Positions 45,082 to 53,723 are shown, numbered from the stretch's first letter. The stretch is DNA of 60,098 nt from Thermoplasmatota archaeon (GCA_029762535.1 JARVGK010000019.1:1-60098), one strand, 5' to 3'. The notes: generated from the sequence alone by a model not told the origin. A program made the numbers and translations.

Positions 45082-46296
45082 TCAGCACTCCTCCTCCTTG
45101 ATCCTGCTTATGATCCTCGTGGTGCAGTCTATATCCCCCTGCCTCTTCCTGAGCCTCTTCACCTTCGAGCCGATCCCCCTCTCCCTCAGCTGTGACTCAA
45201 GTTGGGCCGTCTCCGGTTCCTGATCGTAGCCAAGTACTATCATGTCAGGCCCCAGCTCCTTGACGATCCTGAGCGGATCCGCCTCATACCCCAGCAGGGC
45301 GAGGTCCACGATCCCGAGCGATTCGACCATCTCCCTTCTCGCCCTCTCGTTGTTTATGGGCTTCCTTTTTTGTCTCCTGACGGTGGAGTCCCTTGCCACG
45401 ACCACGACCAGCTCGTCGCCCAGCCGCTTCGCCTGGCTCAAGAAGCTCAGGTGGCCTGGATGCAGAATGTCGAAGACCCCGGTCGCCATCACCCGGACCC
45501 CGCCTCTGTTCGGAAAGGATATGAGGCCCTTGTCCAGCTCAGAAGGCTCCGTATCGGTCTGATCGGGCGGCCTGTAGGTGCGCTTCCATTCGCCTTCCCA
45601 TGCACTCCAGGCATCTATGATCTGCTTTCCCTCGAGGAAGGGGATCCCGTTCTGTCGGGCGTATTCCATCACCGAGGCCTTGGGCATCGCCCTGCCGTTG
45701 TCGCCCATTATCTCGCATCCGACGGTCACCCCGGAGAGGCCAGCCATGGTCGATAGGGCGCAGGATAGCTCGGTATGCCCGAACCTGTTCTCAAGGATGC
45801 GGTCCGATCCAAGGCATATCGGGACGTGGCCAGGTGTCCTGAATCGCTCCCCGAACAGCTGTATGGCGTCGGCGTAATCCAAGTCCGCGGTCTCCATGGC
45901 GGTAAGGGCGAAGTCCTGCACCGTCAGCGCCCGATCGTTGTCCGTTATCCCTGTGAAAGTTCTCCTGTGATTGATCGATATCGAGAAGGATGACTTGGTA
46001 TCGTATGGTATGTCGTCAGGGATCAGGGTGTCTATCACCGGATATCGATGGTTCATTCCGGGGTACAGGTCCTGCAGGAACGGCAGCCCCAACTTGTCCC
46101 TTATATCGGGCCTTACCATGAGGAATATCAGCCCTCCCCCCTCCTTCCTCATGGTCCTGATGTGCTCGCTCTTGCAGAACTCCGCGGCGAGGAAGAAATC
46201 GCACTCCTCCTCTCTGCCATCCGCATCGTAAACCAGTGCGAAACTGCCATCTTTGAGGCTCTCGATCGCTCTTTCCACGTTATCCGGGGCCATCAT
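45082..46296 (-). CDS. Fused DHBP synthase (RibB) and FAD synthase (RibL)
   Basis: A 404-residue two-domain enzyme. Residues 1-235 are 3,4-dihydroxy-2-butanone 4-phosphate synthase: YDADGREEECDFFLAAE, FSISINHRRTFTGITDNDRALT, RTPGHVPICLG and RFGHTELSCAL. After a Pro/Thr linker, residues 265-404 are the archaeal FAD synthetase/cytidylyltransferase domain: VMATGVFDILHPGHLSFL, RRQKRKPINNERARREM, IVLGYD and DCTTRIISRI. So one chain performs an early step of the pathway and its last step, FMN to FAD. GAGGG precedes the ATG pair at 46296. First gene of the rib operon. Confidence 0.92.
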   Translation of the reverse strand: MMAPDNVERAIESLKDGSFALVYDADGREEECDFFLAAEFCKSEHIRTMRKEGGGLIFLMVRPDIRDKLGLPFLQDLYPGMNHRYPVIDTLIPDDIPYDTKSSFSISINHRRTFTGITDNDRALTVQDFALTAMETADLDYADAIQLFGERFRTPGHVPICLGSDRILENRFGHTELSCALSTMAGLSGVTVGCEIMGDNGRAMPKASVMEYARQNGIPFLEGKQIIDAWSAWEGEWKRTYRPPDQTDTEPSELDKGLISFPNRGGVRVMATGVFDILHPGHLSFLSQAKRLGDELVVVVARDSTVRRQKRKPINNERARREMVESLGIVDLALLGYEADPLRIVKELGPDMIVLGYDQEPETAQLESQLRERGIGSKVKRLRKRQGDIDCTTRIISRIKEEEC

Positions 46297-46351
46297 CTTC
46301 CCTCAAATATGTGTTGTAATTAAATATTTTGTAGCTACCAATATATTGGTA
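46297..46351 (-). promoter_or_regulatory. rib operon promoter with 16-bp palindrome
   Basis: On the minus strand AAAATATTTAATTAC (about 46311-46326) is a TATA-like box. Behind it lies a perfect palindrome, TACCAATATATTGGTA, at 46336-46351. Archaeal rib genes are often controlled by RbkR, a HTH-riboflavin kinase; this could be its operator, but that is inference. Confidence 0.55.
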
Positions 46352-47260
46352 TTAATCATCCTCTTCCATGGGGGTCATGAGCTCCTTGGCGTGAAGCGCT
46401 CCGGTCCTTTCCCGCTCATCCCTGCCCGTAACGTCCTCGAGCCTGTAGACCCGTCCCTCCAGCTCCAGTGCGCTGTCCATTATTGACCGGGATTCGGAGT
46501 CCTTCCCCATCTTCTGCAGTATCCTGCCTTTGGAATAAAGTGCGGGATAGTAGGACGGGTCCATGTTTATCGTTTCCTCGTAGGCCTCCAGAGCCCCCTC
46601 TATGTCCCCGAGGGCCTCCCGGACAAAACCCAGATTGTTCATCACGTGCGGCCTCTGCAGCCCCGCATCGATGCACTCCTCGAGCGCCCCGGAGGCATCC
46701 TCGAGGCGCCCCATTTTGATCAGGACGATCGCCAGGTCGGACAGGACCTCCACGGGGGCTTCCTCCATTTCGAGAGCGCTCTCGTACATCTCCAGAGCTC
46801 CATCGAGCATCCCCATCTCCCTTCTCAGAAAACCGAGGGTCGATAGGACCCTCCAGTCGTGAACTTTTTTTGAGATCCCTTCGTACAGACACATGGCGCT
46901 GGCGTAGCTCCTGTTCTGGAGCAGGTGGGACCCTATGGAATCCATCAGCGAAAGGATGCTTTCCTTGTCCATTTCCAAGAGTCCCTGCTGGGATCGCAGG
47001 ACGTCCAGGATATACTCCGATTCCTCGAAGCTCCCATTGCAGCTCACTGTCATCTCCAGATGCCCGAGGGCGGACATAGGGTCCCCATCCGCGAGATCGA
47101 GTATCCCCAAAAGCTCCCATGCCCTTCCAAGTGATGGATCCACCCCCATTGCCGCCCCGGCGCTCTCCCTGCATGCGGGATAATCACCTCTGGAAAATGC
47201 CTCCTCCGCCCTGCCAAGGTCCGCAACGGCCTCCACGTGCTCATCATATTCGGGTTCCAT
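46352..47260 (-). CDS. TPR-repeat protein
   Basis: A 302-residue soluble protein of at least six tetratricopeptide repeats: AEEAFSRGDYPACRESAGAAM, AWELLGILDLADGDPMSALGHLE, WRVLSTLGFLRREMGMLDGAL, EVLSDLAIVLIKMGRLEDAS, MNNLGFVREALGDIEGALEAY and YYPALYSKGRILQKMGKDS are the helix pairs. TPRs bind other proteins. The last 30 residues are charged. It lies 25 nt behind the zinc-ribbon gene in the same direction. No further hint of function. Confidence 0.82.
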   Translation of the reverse strand: MEPEYDEHVEAVADLGRAEEAFSRGDYPACRESAGAAMGVDPSLGRAWELLGILDLADGDPMSALGHLEMTVSCNGSFEESEYILDVLRSQQGLLEMDKESILSLMDSIGSHLLQNRSYASAMCLYEGISKKVHDWRVLSTLGFLRREMGMLDGALEMYESALEMEEAPVEVLSDLAIVLIKMGRLEDASGALEECIDAGLQRPHVMNNLGFVREALGDIEGALEAYEETINMDPSYYPALYSKGRILQKMGKDSESRSIMDSALELEGRVYRLEDVTGRDERERTGALHAKELMTPMEEDD

Positions 47261-47285
47261 CCATTACAACTCCGTTCTCAGGGTA

Positions 47286-47819
47286 TCAACCTCTGCTCCA
47301 TCCTTCGGCTTCGAGGGCCTCCTCGGGTTTTATCGAACTGAAGTCCGCTATGGAATAATGCCTGTTGCAGCGCGGGCAGGAGAGTATCGCCGAGCCGTAT
47401 ACCATCAGGGGGTCCAGGCACATAGGGCACAGCGGTTTCTCCCTGTACGTATAGGACGTGTAGGTCCTATGGCCATTCTGGCACTGTCTCCCATTGACGT
47501 TCATCGTCATCAGGGTCACGGACCTCTTCGAGATCTCGCTGCCCATGAGCTTCAGCCCGCCCACCTTGATCTTGGCACCCTCGACCTCATGCTGGACCTC
47601 CTCGTTCTGTTCTAGCGTTGGGGCGCCGCACACTTTGCAAGGAGATGTATGGTCGTAGCTTCGGTTTTTGTGTGCGAAGCGCTTGATCTCATCCTCTTCG
47701 ACCTCCAGCGCCCTTTTTTTTCGCCTCTCCTCCTCAACCGATATATCGAACCCGCATTTGTGACAGGTGTGGGCGGCCGGGTCCTTCTGATAGGCACTGC
47801 AGTTGGGGCAGTATAGCAT
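47286..47819 (-). CDS. Multi-zinc-ribbon protein
   Basis: A 177-residue soluble protein with three zinc-binding units: CPNCSAY/CHKCGFD at the N-terminus, CKVCGAPT paired with CQNGH in the middle, and CPMCLDPL/CPRCNRHY near the C-terminus. A charged helix (VEEERRKKRALEVEEDEIKR) links the first two. No family recognised; such proteins bind nucleic acid or other proteins. It is followed after 25 nt by the TPR gene, so the two may work together. Confidence 0.7.
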   Translation of the reverse strand: MLYCPNCSAYQKDPAAHTCHKCGFDISVEEERRKKRALEVEEDEIKRFAHKNRSYDHTSPCKVCGAPTLEQNEEVQHEVEGAKIKVGGLKLMGSEISKRSVTLMTMNVNGRQCQNGHRTYTSYTYREKPLCPMCLDPLMVYGSAILSCPRCNRHYSIADFSSIKPEEALEAEGWSRG

Positions 47820-47853
47820 GCGCTTCCCGCATCATGTTACGTGACCTAATACT

Positions 47854-49611
47854 TTACGTTCGGCGTTTTGTCCTGGCGTAACGATATATGCCGGCAGCCA
47901 CGATGGCGCAGGCAACGATCGCGATGAGCGCCAGCGCTCCTCCGGTTCGAATCGCCTCCAGGGGGCCGGGATCGGCCCTTCTCATGGTCAATTCGATCTC
48001 TCCGTAACCGTAGAGCTCGTATGTGGTCTCGCCCTCCAGGCCGGACCCGGAAGCTTTTATTGTGTACAGGGAGGAAGGCATCATCTCCAGGCGGAGAACG
48101 CCGCTGCCATCGGAGGAGGCCTGGAACGTCGCTCCGTCAACGAGCGAGGTGAAGTTCACGGTCGCATGAGGAACGGGTCCACCTTTTCCGTCAAGGAGGG
48201 TCACCTTGCAGTCGGAGAGGGCCGAGAAGGCCGCGAAGGGGCGTGGGATTATGTCTATGAGATCGTCGAAAGCGTACTGGGGATGCTCCCTTGCATGGTC
48301 GGCGGCTATGAAGGGCGCTCCGCAGGAATGTCCGAACCTGCAGAACGTCTCCATGCGATAGGCCAGGGACCTGTTGGTGGCCTTTGCGTCCAGGGATCCG
48401 TGGGGGTAACCCGAGGCGTTCTCGACATGGCCGCAAAGTGTGTGCGAGCACGGGTTCTCCTTGTTCTCAACGGTGTCGTAATGGTCCCCGAGGTATCCCA
48501 TGGCATCGAAGACGGTGATATTGCCGTAGTCCCTCTCCCTTATCTGCTCCCATCTCACATACCTCGGGTAGCTGCCGTGGTCCCATTCCCTCGGAGCCCC
48601 CATCTCCCTTGCGACGGTCTCGTCCCAGGGATAGTTGCACGATGGTATGAAACCGTTCATCGTCCGCTTGATCGCCCATTCCCTGGCACCGAGCTCGAGA
48701 ATGGCCACCTCGTTGGTCTTGGCGTCGGCGAGAAGGTAATCGCCGCAGTATGCACCGTTCGTGTTCTCGAGCATGATGTCCTTGAAGGAATCTATGGAAT
48801 CGGCGAACTGCACCGCCTTTCTGAGCCTGACGAAAGAGGGCGTGCCCCCCCAGATATAGGGCCCCCTTCCCAGAGTGGTCTCGGCTATCACAAGGCCGGC
48901 CGAGTTCTGGTACCATTCGGTCCCGGACCATATCATTCCGGCCGTCACCTCCATGAAGAACCTGTTGCCCACATCCGGTATGACGTCCATGAAGACGGCA
49001 TGGGCGGGCGAGAGGAAGTAAGGCATCCACAGGCTCTGTGCGATCACGAATCCACCATCGGCCGTGGCGTCCCCTGTAGCCACGAAAGCGCTGCAATGAT
49101 GTATCATCTCGATCCCCAGCGAGGCGCTGCTCCCAGGCAGCCACCACAGAGGGTTTCCCGGGGGGGACGCCCTCCACCATATGTCCCATATTGCGTTGAG
49201 AGAGAGGATGTCTATCCAATCCACCGGGTCGTTGTTGGGATTCCTCGCGCCCATCTCGCTCGCTCCCCTGGCGATGCCCTCGATCTCCGTCCTCTGATCG
49301 GCCGGGACATAGAACCAGTAGGCCCTGCCGTGCAGTCGGACCTGGCTCCAGCTGAGGTCGTTGCTTCTCTCTGTCGCGTGGGCATAGGCCGATAAGGAGC
49401 GCTCGATCAGATCGTGCAGCATTACACCGTGTTGGTATCCTATCCTGTCCGGCGATCCCCGGACCTGAACGTAGCGGAACCCTTCCTTCTCGGTCATGAA
49501 TCCACCGTGAAGATGGATCTCTCCCGATGGGACCAATGAGAAGGCAGGGATCGAGATGAGGCAGAGGAGCATCAGGGGGGCGATCGCCTTGACCATTACC
49601 GAACGATACAT
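47854..49611 (-). CDS. Secreted C45/phospholipase B-like N-terminal nucleophile hydrolase, membrane-anchored
   Basis: About 585 residues. A signal peptide (MVKAIAPLMLLCLISIPAFS) is followed by the C45/PLB-like domain: IGYQHGVMLHDLIERS, EIEGIARGASEMGA, DILSLNAIWDIW, then HHCSAFVATGDATADGGFVIAQ, where the Cys is the expected autocatalytic N-terminal nucleophile. The peptidase/acyltransferase fold ends near residue 480; a carboxypeptidase-regulatory-like beta domain (CKVTLLDGKGGPVPHATV) and a C-terminal membrane helix complete it. It acts outside the cell, probably on amide or ester bonds of lipids, peptides or N-acyl amino acids. The start at 49611 has AAGAGGT upstream and overlaps none; it is 2 nt behind the previous gene. 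Confidence 0.78.
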   Translation of the reverse strand: MYRSVMVKAIAPLMLLCLISIPAFSLVPSGEIHLHGGFMTEKEGFRYVQVRGSPDRIGYQHGVMLHDLIERSLSAYAHATERSNDLSWSQVRLHGRAYWFYVPADQRTEIEGIARGASEMGARNPNNDPVDWIDILSLNAIWDIWWRASPPGNPLWWLPGSSASLGIEMIHHCSAFVATGDATADGGFVIAQSLWMPYFLSPAHAVFMDVIPDVGNRFFMEVTAGMIWSGTEWYQNSAGLVIAETTLGRGPYIWGGTPSFVRLRKAVQFADSIDSFKDIMLENTNGAYCGDYLLADAKTNEVAILELGAREWAIKRTMNGFIPSCNYPWDETVAREMGAPREWDHGSYPRYVRWEQIRERDYGNITVFDAMGYLGDHYDTVENKENPCSHTLCGHVENASGYPHGSLDAKATNRSLAYRMETFCRFGHSCGAPFIAADHAREHPQYAFDDLIDIIPRPFAAFSALSDCKVTLLDGKGGPVPHATVNFTSLVDGATFQASSDGSGVLRLEMMPSSLYTIKASGSGLEGETTYELYGYGEIELTMRRADPGPLEAIRTGGALALIAIVACAIVAAGIYRYARTKRRT

Positions 49612-49613
49612 GA

Positions 49614-50534
49614 TCAGCACCTCTTCCTAACGTACCCGATTACCGCGGCCAGGCACACTGCCGATACTATCAGGGGGATCTCCAATCCGGGCAGGGAGAC
49701 GCCTCTCTGCCTTATGTAGAAAGTATGGTAGACGACCTCGGAGAGGGCGTTGTCGTTGATGGCCTGCATCGAGGAAACCGAGAACTTGATGGGCGTCACG
49801 CTGTTCGTGTATGGGTGCCATTTCACGGGGGTCGTGACCCGGAATGTTATCGTTCTCTCCTCGGTATAGTTCAATGTGAAGGAGCTTATCTGGTACTGGA
49901 CCGTCCAGCCGTTCGATTCTAGCATTTCCTTGTTGACCAGGTCGAGAGCGATCCTGTCGTCCCCGTTCCCCTCGTTTATGACCTTGATCTGCAGAAGCAG
50001 TTCGCTTCCGGGCGCGGTCTGCATGTAAGCCCTCGGGCTCTCCACGCGGTAAAGGTAATACTGGTCTATGTCCAGGATAAAGGTCTGTGATATCACATCT
50101 CCTGTTATCGAACCCGGTTCGTATCTCCACCTTCCGTTCACGGAGAAGACCTGTTCGTCGATGTCGGTGAGCTCCGTGCAGGGATGTCCCGGCGGGACCT
50201 GCAGGGAGAAGGAGAACCGGGCCTCCCTTGTTGAGGAGAACAGGACAATGGGGGCGATCTCTGTGACCTCGAATATGCCCGCATCCACCCACAGCTCGAC
50301 GATCGCGAACTGGGCCTGGACATCGATCGGTTCGGTCGCGACGATCGTTCCAGTGTATGTCACCACGCCGTCCCAGCCGGGCCCCACGCTGGCGATCGCC
50401 GGCATCGGGTCCATGATTATGGAGACGGCCACCTCGCCTATGGCATCCGCCTCCTCATGCAGGAAGGATGCGGCTAGAAGCGATAGGATCGCTGCGATCA
50501 TCAATAACGTGGTCGATCTGGAGGAGGGACCCAT
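49614..50534 (-). CDS. Surface protein with CARDB-like domains, upstream partner of C45 enzyme
   Basis: A 306-residue exported protein. The signal peptide (TTLLMIAAILSLLAASFLH) is followed by two all-beta domains: residues 35-165, with WDGVVTYTGTIVATEPIDVQAQ, and 165-275, with LLLQIKVINEGNGDDRIALDLV, which is the pattern of NEW3/CARDB-type adhesion domains. One C-terminal membrane helix (LEIPLIVSAVCLAAVIGYV) is followed by a short basic end. Its stop lies two bases before the C45 gene's start, so the two are probably translationally coupled and may form a surface complex. Confidence 0.72.
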   Translation of the reverse strand: MGPSSRSTTLLMIAAILSLLAASFLHEEADAIGEVAVSIIMDPMPAIASVGPGWDGVVTYTGTIVATEPIDVQAQFAIVELWVDAGIFEVTEIAPIVLFSSTREARFSFSLQVPPGHPCTELTDIDEQVFSVNGRWRYEPGSITGDVISQTFILDIDQYYLYRVESPRAYMQTAPGSELLLQIKVINEGNGDDRIALDLVNKEMLESNGWTVQYQISSFTLNYTEERTITFRVTTPVKWHPYTNSVTPIKFSVSSMQAINDNALSEVVYHTFYIRQRGVSLPGLEIPLIVSAVCLAAVIGYVRKRC

Positions 50535-50642
50535 CGGGACGATAAAGTGTTACAGGGATATATAAATCTCCGTCACCTGAGCAAGGGGCATCATTTAATT
50601 ATACGGTCAATCCCATACCCTGTCGCGAGGCTCCCGGGCGAA

Positions 50643-51224
50643 ATGATTCGGGGGGTGGTATGTCTGAAAAGGGATTCTGTTGGCGTTTTCATAGACGGGG
50701 ATTATCTGGACGGCATTCTGAGGAGCGAGTTCGAGTCCACGAGAATGGATTTCATGACCTTCTCGCAGATCATTATTCCCGAGGGGTCGCATCGCTTCAG
50801 GACGTATTACTACAAGTCCGTCCCATATCTCGGGTCCGAGACCAGCGATGAGGAGCGCTACCGCTCTGAAGGCGTGGAGAAGTTCCTGCAGTCCTTGAGG
50901 CATCTCCCCCGTTTCAAGGTCAGGCTCGGGGAGCTGAACCGATCCCCCGACGGACAGTTCAAGAGAAAGGGCCTGGCCGTATCGATGACCGTCGATGTCA
51001 TAAGGCTCTCTTCCGAGAGGATCATAGACAACATATTCCTCGTCTGCGCCGATCCGGAGGTGCTCCCGATGATATCCGCAGCTAGGGACATGGGCGCCAT
51101 AGTCCGGCTGTATCACGGCGAGAACGTCCCGGAGAGGATGCTCGCCGAGGTGGATGAATCGGTGCGGATAGATGCCGATATCGTGAGCAGATGCATGAGG
51201 CCTTCTGCCGATAACGGCCGGTAA
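50643..51224 (+). CDS. NYN/LabA-like PIN-fold nuclease domain protein
   Basis: A 193-residue protein of the NYN (DUF88/LabA-like) PIN-related family. Acidic metal-binding positions are visible: VGVFIDGDYLDG at the start, KGLAVSMTVDVIRLS in the middle (K-D pattern) and VCADPEVLPMISAARDMGAIVRLY near the end (SGDSDF-like). Family members are predicted RNases. The frame opens earlier, but ATG 50643 (or GTG 50655) fits a TTTAATTATACGG box at 50594-50606. It is followed after 4 nt by a YdjM-like gene in the same direction. Confidence 0.78.
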   Translation: MIRGVVCLKRDSVGVFIDGDYLDGILRSEFESTRMDFMTFSQIIIPEGSHRFRTYYYKSVPYLGSETSDEERYRSEGVEKFLQSLRHLPRFKVRLGELNRSPDGQFKRKGLAVSMTVDVIRLSSERIIDNIFLVCADPEVLPMISAARDMGAIVRLYHGENVPERMLAEVDESVRIDADIVSRCMRPSADNGR

Positions 51225-51228
51225 AGGG

Positions 51229-51699
51229 ATGCGCATGTTCCCTATAGCACATGCCGGACTGCCGCTTGCGCCCTTTCTCTTCTCGAGGCGCATGCCGAAG
51301 GGTTGGTGGCTGATCGTTGTCGGGGCGGTCCTGCCCGACATCATCGACAAACCCCTGGGCCATGTGATACTACCAGAGAACAACGGCAGGGTTTTCGCGC
51401 ATACCCTTCTCCTATCGGCACTTTTACTCGCTATCGGAACGAAATGGAGGCCCGCGCTGCTTTTGAGCTACGGCACTTTGACCCACCTGCTGCTGGACTC
51501 CATGTACATGGACCCGCAAAGCGTTATGTGGCCGCTCATGGGGGGGTTCCGCAGCACGGACTTCTCGTACATAGGATGGCTGGAGGCTTTGAAGGACCCT
51601 GCGGTGATCCTCGGGGAGATAATGGGTGCGGCATCGATCACGGCCTTCGTGTGGAGGTTCCGCCGCAATACTAAAACAATTTATAATAAAATGTCATGA
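51229..51699 (+). CDS. YdjM-like membrane-bound predicted metal-dependent hydrolase
   Basis: A 156-residue membrane protein of the YdjM/DUF457 family. Family positions: MFPIAHAGLPLAPFLF with the first His, GAVLPDIIDKPLGH with Asp pair, RVFAHTLLLSALLLAI and YGTLTHLLLDSMYMDPQS. Four or so hydrophobic segments. In bacteria members are linked to envelope or phospholipid remodelling; the biochemical function is not established. It lies 4 nt behind the NYN gene, and its 3' end contains the promoter of the tRNA-His gene. Confidence 0.8.
   Translation: MRMFPIAHAGLPLAPFLFSRRMPKGWWLIVVGAVLPDIIDKPLGHVILPENNGRVFAHTLLLSALLLAIGTKWRPALLLSYGTLTHLLLDSMYMDPQSVMWPLMGGFRSTDFSYIGWLEALKDPAVILGEIMGAASITAFVWRFRRNTKTIYNKMS
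51681..51690 (+). promoter_or_regulatory. TATA box of tRNA-His
   Basis: TTATAATAAA at 51681-51690 lies about 30-40 nt before the tRNA 5' end, the usual archaeal distance. It lies inside the end of the preceding coding region. Confidence 0.6.
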
Positions 51700-51721
51700 T
51701 GACCAATTCCGCAACATTATG

Positions 51722-51794
51722 GCCGGGGTGGTGTAGCCTGGTAGCATCGGGGACTGTGGATCCCCTCGCCCGAGTTCAAATCTCGGCCCCGGCC
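51722..51794 (+). tRNA. tRNA-His (anticodon GTG)
   Basis: A complete cloverleaf can be drawn. Acceptor stem GCCGGGG (51722-51728) pairs with CCCCGGC (51787-51793); the anticodon stem GGGGA/TCCCC encloses CTGTGGA with anticodon GTG; the T arm is CCGAG-TTCAAAT-CTCGG; the discriminator is C at 51794. The genomic base before the 5' end is G (51721), opposite C73, so the extra G-1 needed by HisRS is encoded. CCA is not encoded. Confidence 0.95.
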
Positions 51795-51828
51795 CTCCGG
51801 CTATATACAGAAGTTAAGGGGTTACGCA

Positions 51829-52656
51829 TTGACGGACGAGAGCGCACCACAGCAGGCACAGGCACCCCAGATGGAAGCCTGTAAAGGGCCCTCGGGTTAT
51901 ATATTCATCCTTGCCATGATGCTACTGGTCTTCATCATGTTCGGCGGCCTCGGTGACAGCGTGGCCTCGATCGCGGGGGTCGTCCTCGACCCCCTCATAG
52001 GGTTCAACGGAAGGTACCCTGTCATCACCATGCTCCTGGCCGGGTCCACTACGATAATAGTCTCCACCATAACAAGGCACTTCATGGTGGACTGGGTCGA
52101 GATGGCCCGCAAGCAGAAGATCCTTGGAGAATACAACAAACAGGTGAGGGCGGCGACGAAGTCCGGGGACCCGAAAGCCTCCCAGAAGCTCAACGAGCAG
52201 AACCAGGACATACTGGGCATGCAGTCATCTATGATGATGGACCAGATGAAGAGCTCCGTTATCACTATGGTCATAGCCATACTGATATTCAGATGGCTCT
52301 TTTCCTTCATCCAGGGATTGGAGCATCCGACCCTGGCGGTCCCCTGGGACCTGCATTTCCCGCTCCTCGATTACGCTCTCGAGCAGGTTTGCGGCAGCGT
52401 ATGCGCCATGGGCAGCGGCGGGGGCATACCTTACTGGATCCCGATATACGTGATAATAACCGTGCCCATAGGACAGGCCCTGATGCGGGGCCTCAAGTAC
52501 TTCCAGTTCTCCAGAAAGCTCAAGAACGATGGTTTGGACGTGTTCGGGATCATGACGCCGAAGGCCCCACGGGAGGCCCCCAAAGCGCCCAGTGAGAAGA
52601 AGGAGACACCGAAACAGAAGGCCCAGAGGGAGAGAGACGAGCTCAGACAGAGGTGA
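51829..52656 (+). CDS. EMC3/TMCO1/DUF106 membrane insertase
   Basis: A 275-residue Oxa1-superfamily protein. One N-terminal membrane helix (YIFILAMMLLVFIMFGGLGDSV), a second helix (YPVITMLLAGSTTIIVSTI), a cytoplasmic coiled coil with HFMVDWVEMARKQKILGEYNKQ and GDPKASQKLNEQNQDI, then MDQMKSSVITMVIAILIFRWLFS and a last helix, which is the DUF106/EMC3 layout. These proteins help insert membrane proteins. It starts with TTG at 51829, 34 nt after the tRNA, and ends in a Lys/Glu-rich tail. It is followed after 4 nt by purC. Confidence 0.88.
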   Translation: MTDESAPQQAQAPQMEACKGPSGYIFILAMMLLVFIMFGGLGDSVASIAGVVLDPLIGFNGRYPVITMLLAGSTTIIVSTITRHFMVDWVEMARKQKILGEYNKQVRAATKSGDPKASQKLNEQNQDILGMQSSMMMDQMKSSVITMVIAILIFRWLFSFIQGLEHPTLAVPWDLHFPLLDYALEQVCGSVCAMGSGGGIPYWIPIYVIITVPIGQALMRGLKYFQFSRKLKNDGLDVFGIMTPKAPREAPKAPSEKKETPKQKAQRERDELRQR

Positions 52657-52660
52657 TGTT

Positions 52661-53578
52661 ATGAGGAAACTGATACAGGTCGGCAAGGTAAAGGAGGTCT
52701 ACGAGGTCGATGACCCGGATCTTCTCGAGTTCACTTTCACGGACAACATATCCGTCTTCGACAAGATAATCCCTACATCCATCCCTCGAAAGGGGGAGAC
52801 CCTTTGCAGGACATCCGCCTACTGGTTCTCGAAGTCCTCGGAGCTGGGGGTCGGGACCCATTTCAAGGAGATGACTGGACCGAACTCGATGCTGGTGAAG
52901 AGGGTGAGGATCGAGAGGGACATGAAAAAGATAACGCCGGAGTCGAATTCCATATTGATCCCTCTCGAGATCATCGCCCGCTACTATGTGGCGGGATCGC
53001 TCCTTGACCGGTTGAAGAAGGAGAAGGTCAAGCCCGAATCCGTCGGGTTTGCCCCGGGCCATGTCCCCAAGTACGGGGAGGAACTCCCGGAACCTCTCAT
53101 CGAGGCCACCACGAAGCTCGAGGAGATCGACCGCCCCCTCACCGATAAGGAGGCGATGGACATGGCGAAGCTGTCAAAGGACGAGTGGGACCACATGGTG
53201 GAGGCGGTCCTGAGGATCGATGAGGCGATGAACAGGAGCGTCAAGGATCGGGGATTGATACACGTTGACGGGAAGAAGGAGTTCGGCTTCGATGCCGAGA
53301 GGGTGCTGATGCTCCTCGATACGTTCGGGACCGCCGACGAGGACCGCTTCTGGGATCGGGAAGCGTATGAGAGAGGAGAGCTAGTGGAGCTCTCCAAGGA
53401 GACGGTGAGGCAGCATTACCGGTCATCGGGTTACTTCGACACACTAATGGCGGCAAGGGACAAGGGGATCCCCAAGAAGGAGGAGCCCCCGATCCCCGCC
53501 CTGCCCCCCGAGATGGCCGAAAAGGTATCCCGCCTCTACATCGATCTCTACGAGCGGATCACCGGCGAGAAGTTCTAG
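52661..53578 (+). CDS. purC: SAICAR synthetase
   Basis: A 305-residue phosphoribosylaminoimidazole-succinocarboxamide synthase of purine synthesis. VGKVKEVYEVDDPDLLEFTFTDNISVFD is the N-terminal nucleotide lobe (quoted in part: KVKEVYEV, FTDNISVFD), followed by GPNSMLVKRV, IPLEIIARYYVAGSLLDR, EPLIEATTKLEEIDRP and LIHVDGKKEFGFD. It matches the longer type (about 300 residues). The ATG at 52661 has GAGGTGAT upstream; the frame opens further up but overlaps the EMC3 gene. Its last 80 bp are duplicated at 53822-53908. Confidence 0.93.
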   Translation: MRKLIQVGKVKEVYEVDDPDLLEFTFTDNISVFDKIIPTSIPRKGETLCRTSAYWFSKSSELGVGTHFKEMTGPNSMLVKRVRIERDMKKITPESNSILIPLEIIARYYVAGSLLDRLKKEKVKPESVGFAPGHVPKYGEELPEPLIEATTKLEEIDRPLTDKEAMDMAKLSKDEWDHMVEAVLRIDEAMNRSVKDRGLIHVDGKKEFGFDAERVLMLLDTFGTADEDRFWDREAYERGELVELSKETVRQHYRSSGYFDTLMAARDKGIPKKEEPPIPALPPEMAEKVSRLYIDLYERITGEKF

Positions 53579-53723
53579 TGAAAGGTCGGCCGGTATACCG
53601 GGCGTCTTCTGGCAGATCTCGACCGGTATACCGGGCATGTTCGTGATCTTCGATCCATTCCGGTCGTCTTGGACCATGATGAGGTGGTCATCTATCAGAG
53701 GGTAGGCCTATAGGATCTCCCCC
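53579..53723. repeat. Two CCGGTATACCGG palindromes after purC
   Basis: CCGGTATACCGG occurs at 53590-53601 and again at 53623-53634, 33 bp apart, each followed by GC and then GT or AT. No coding potential is seen in this stretch. They could be paired protein-binding sites or tandem 3' hairpins. Confidence 0.6.
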
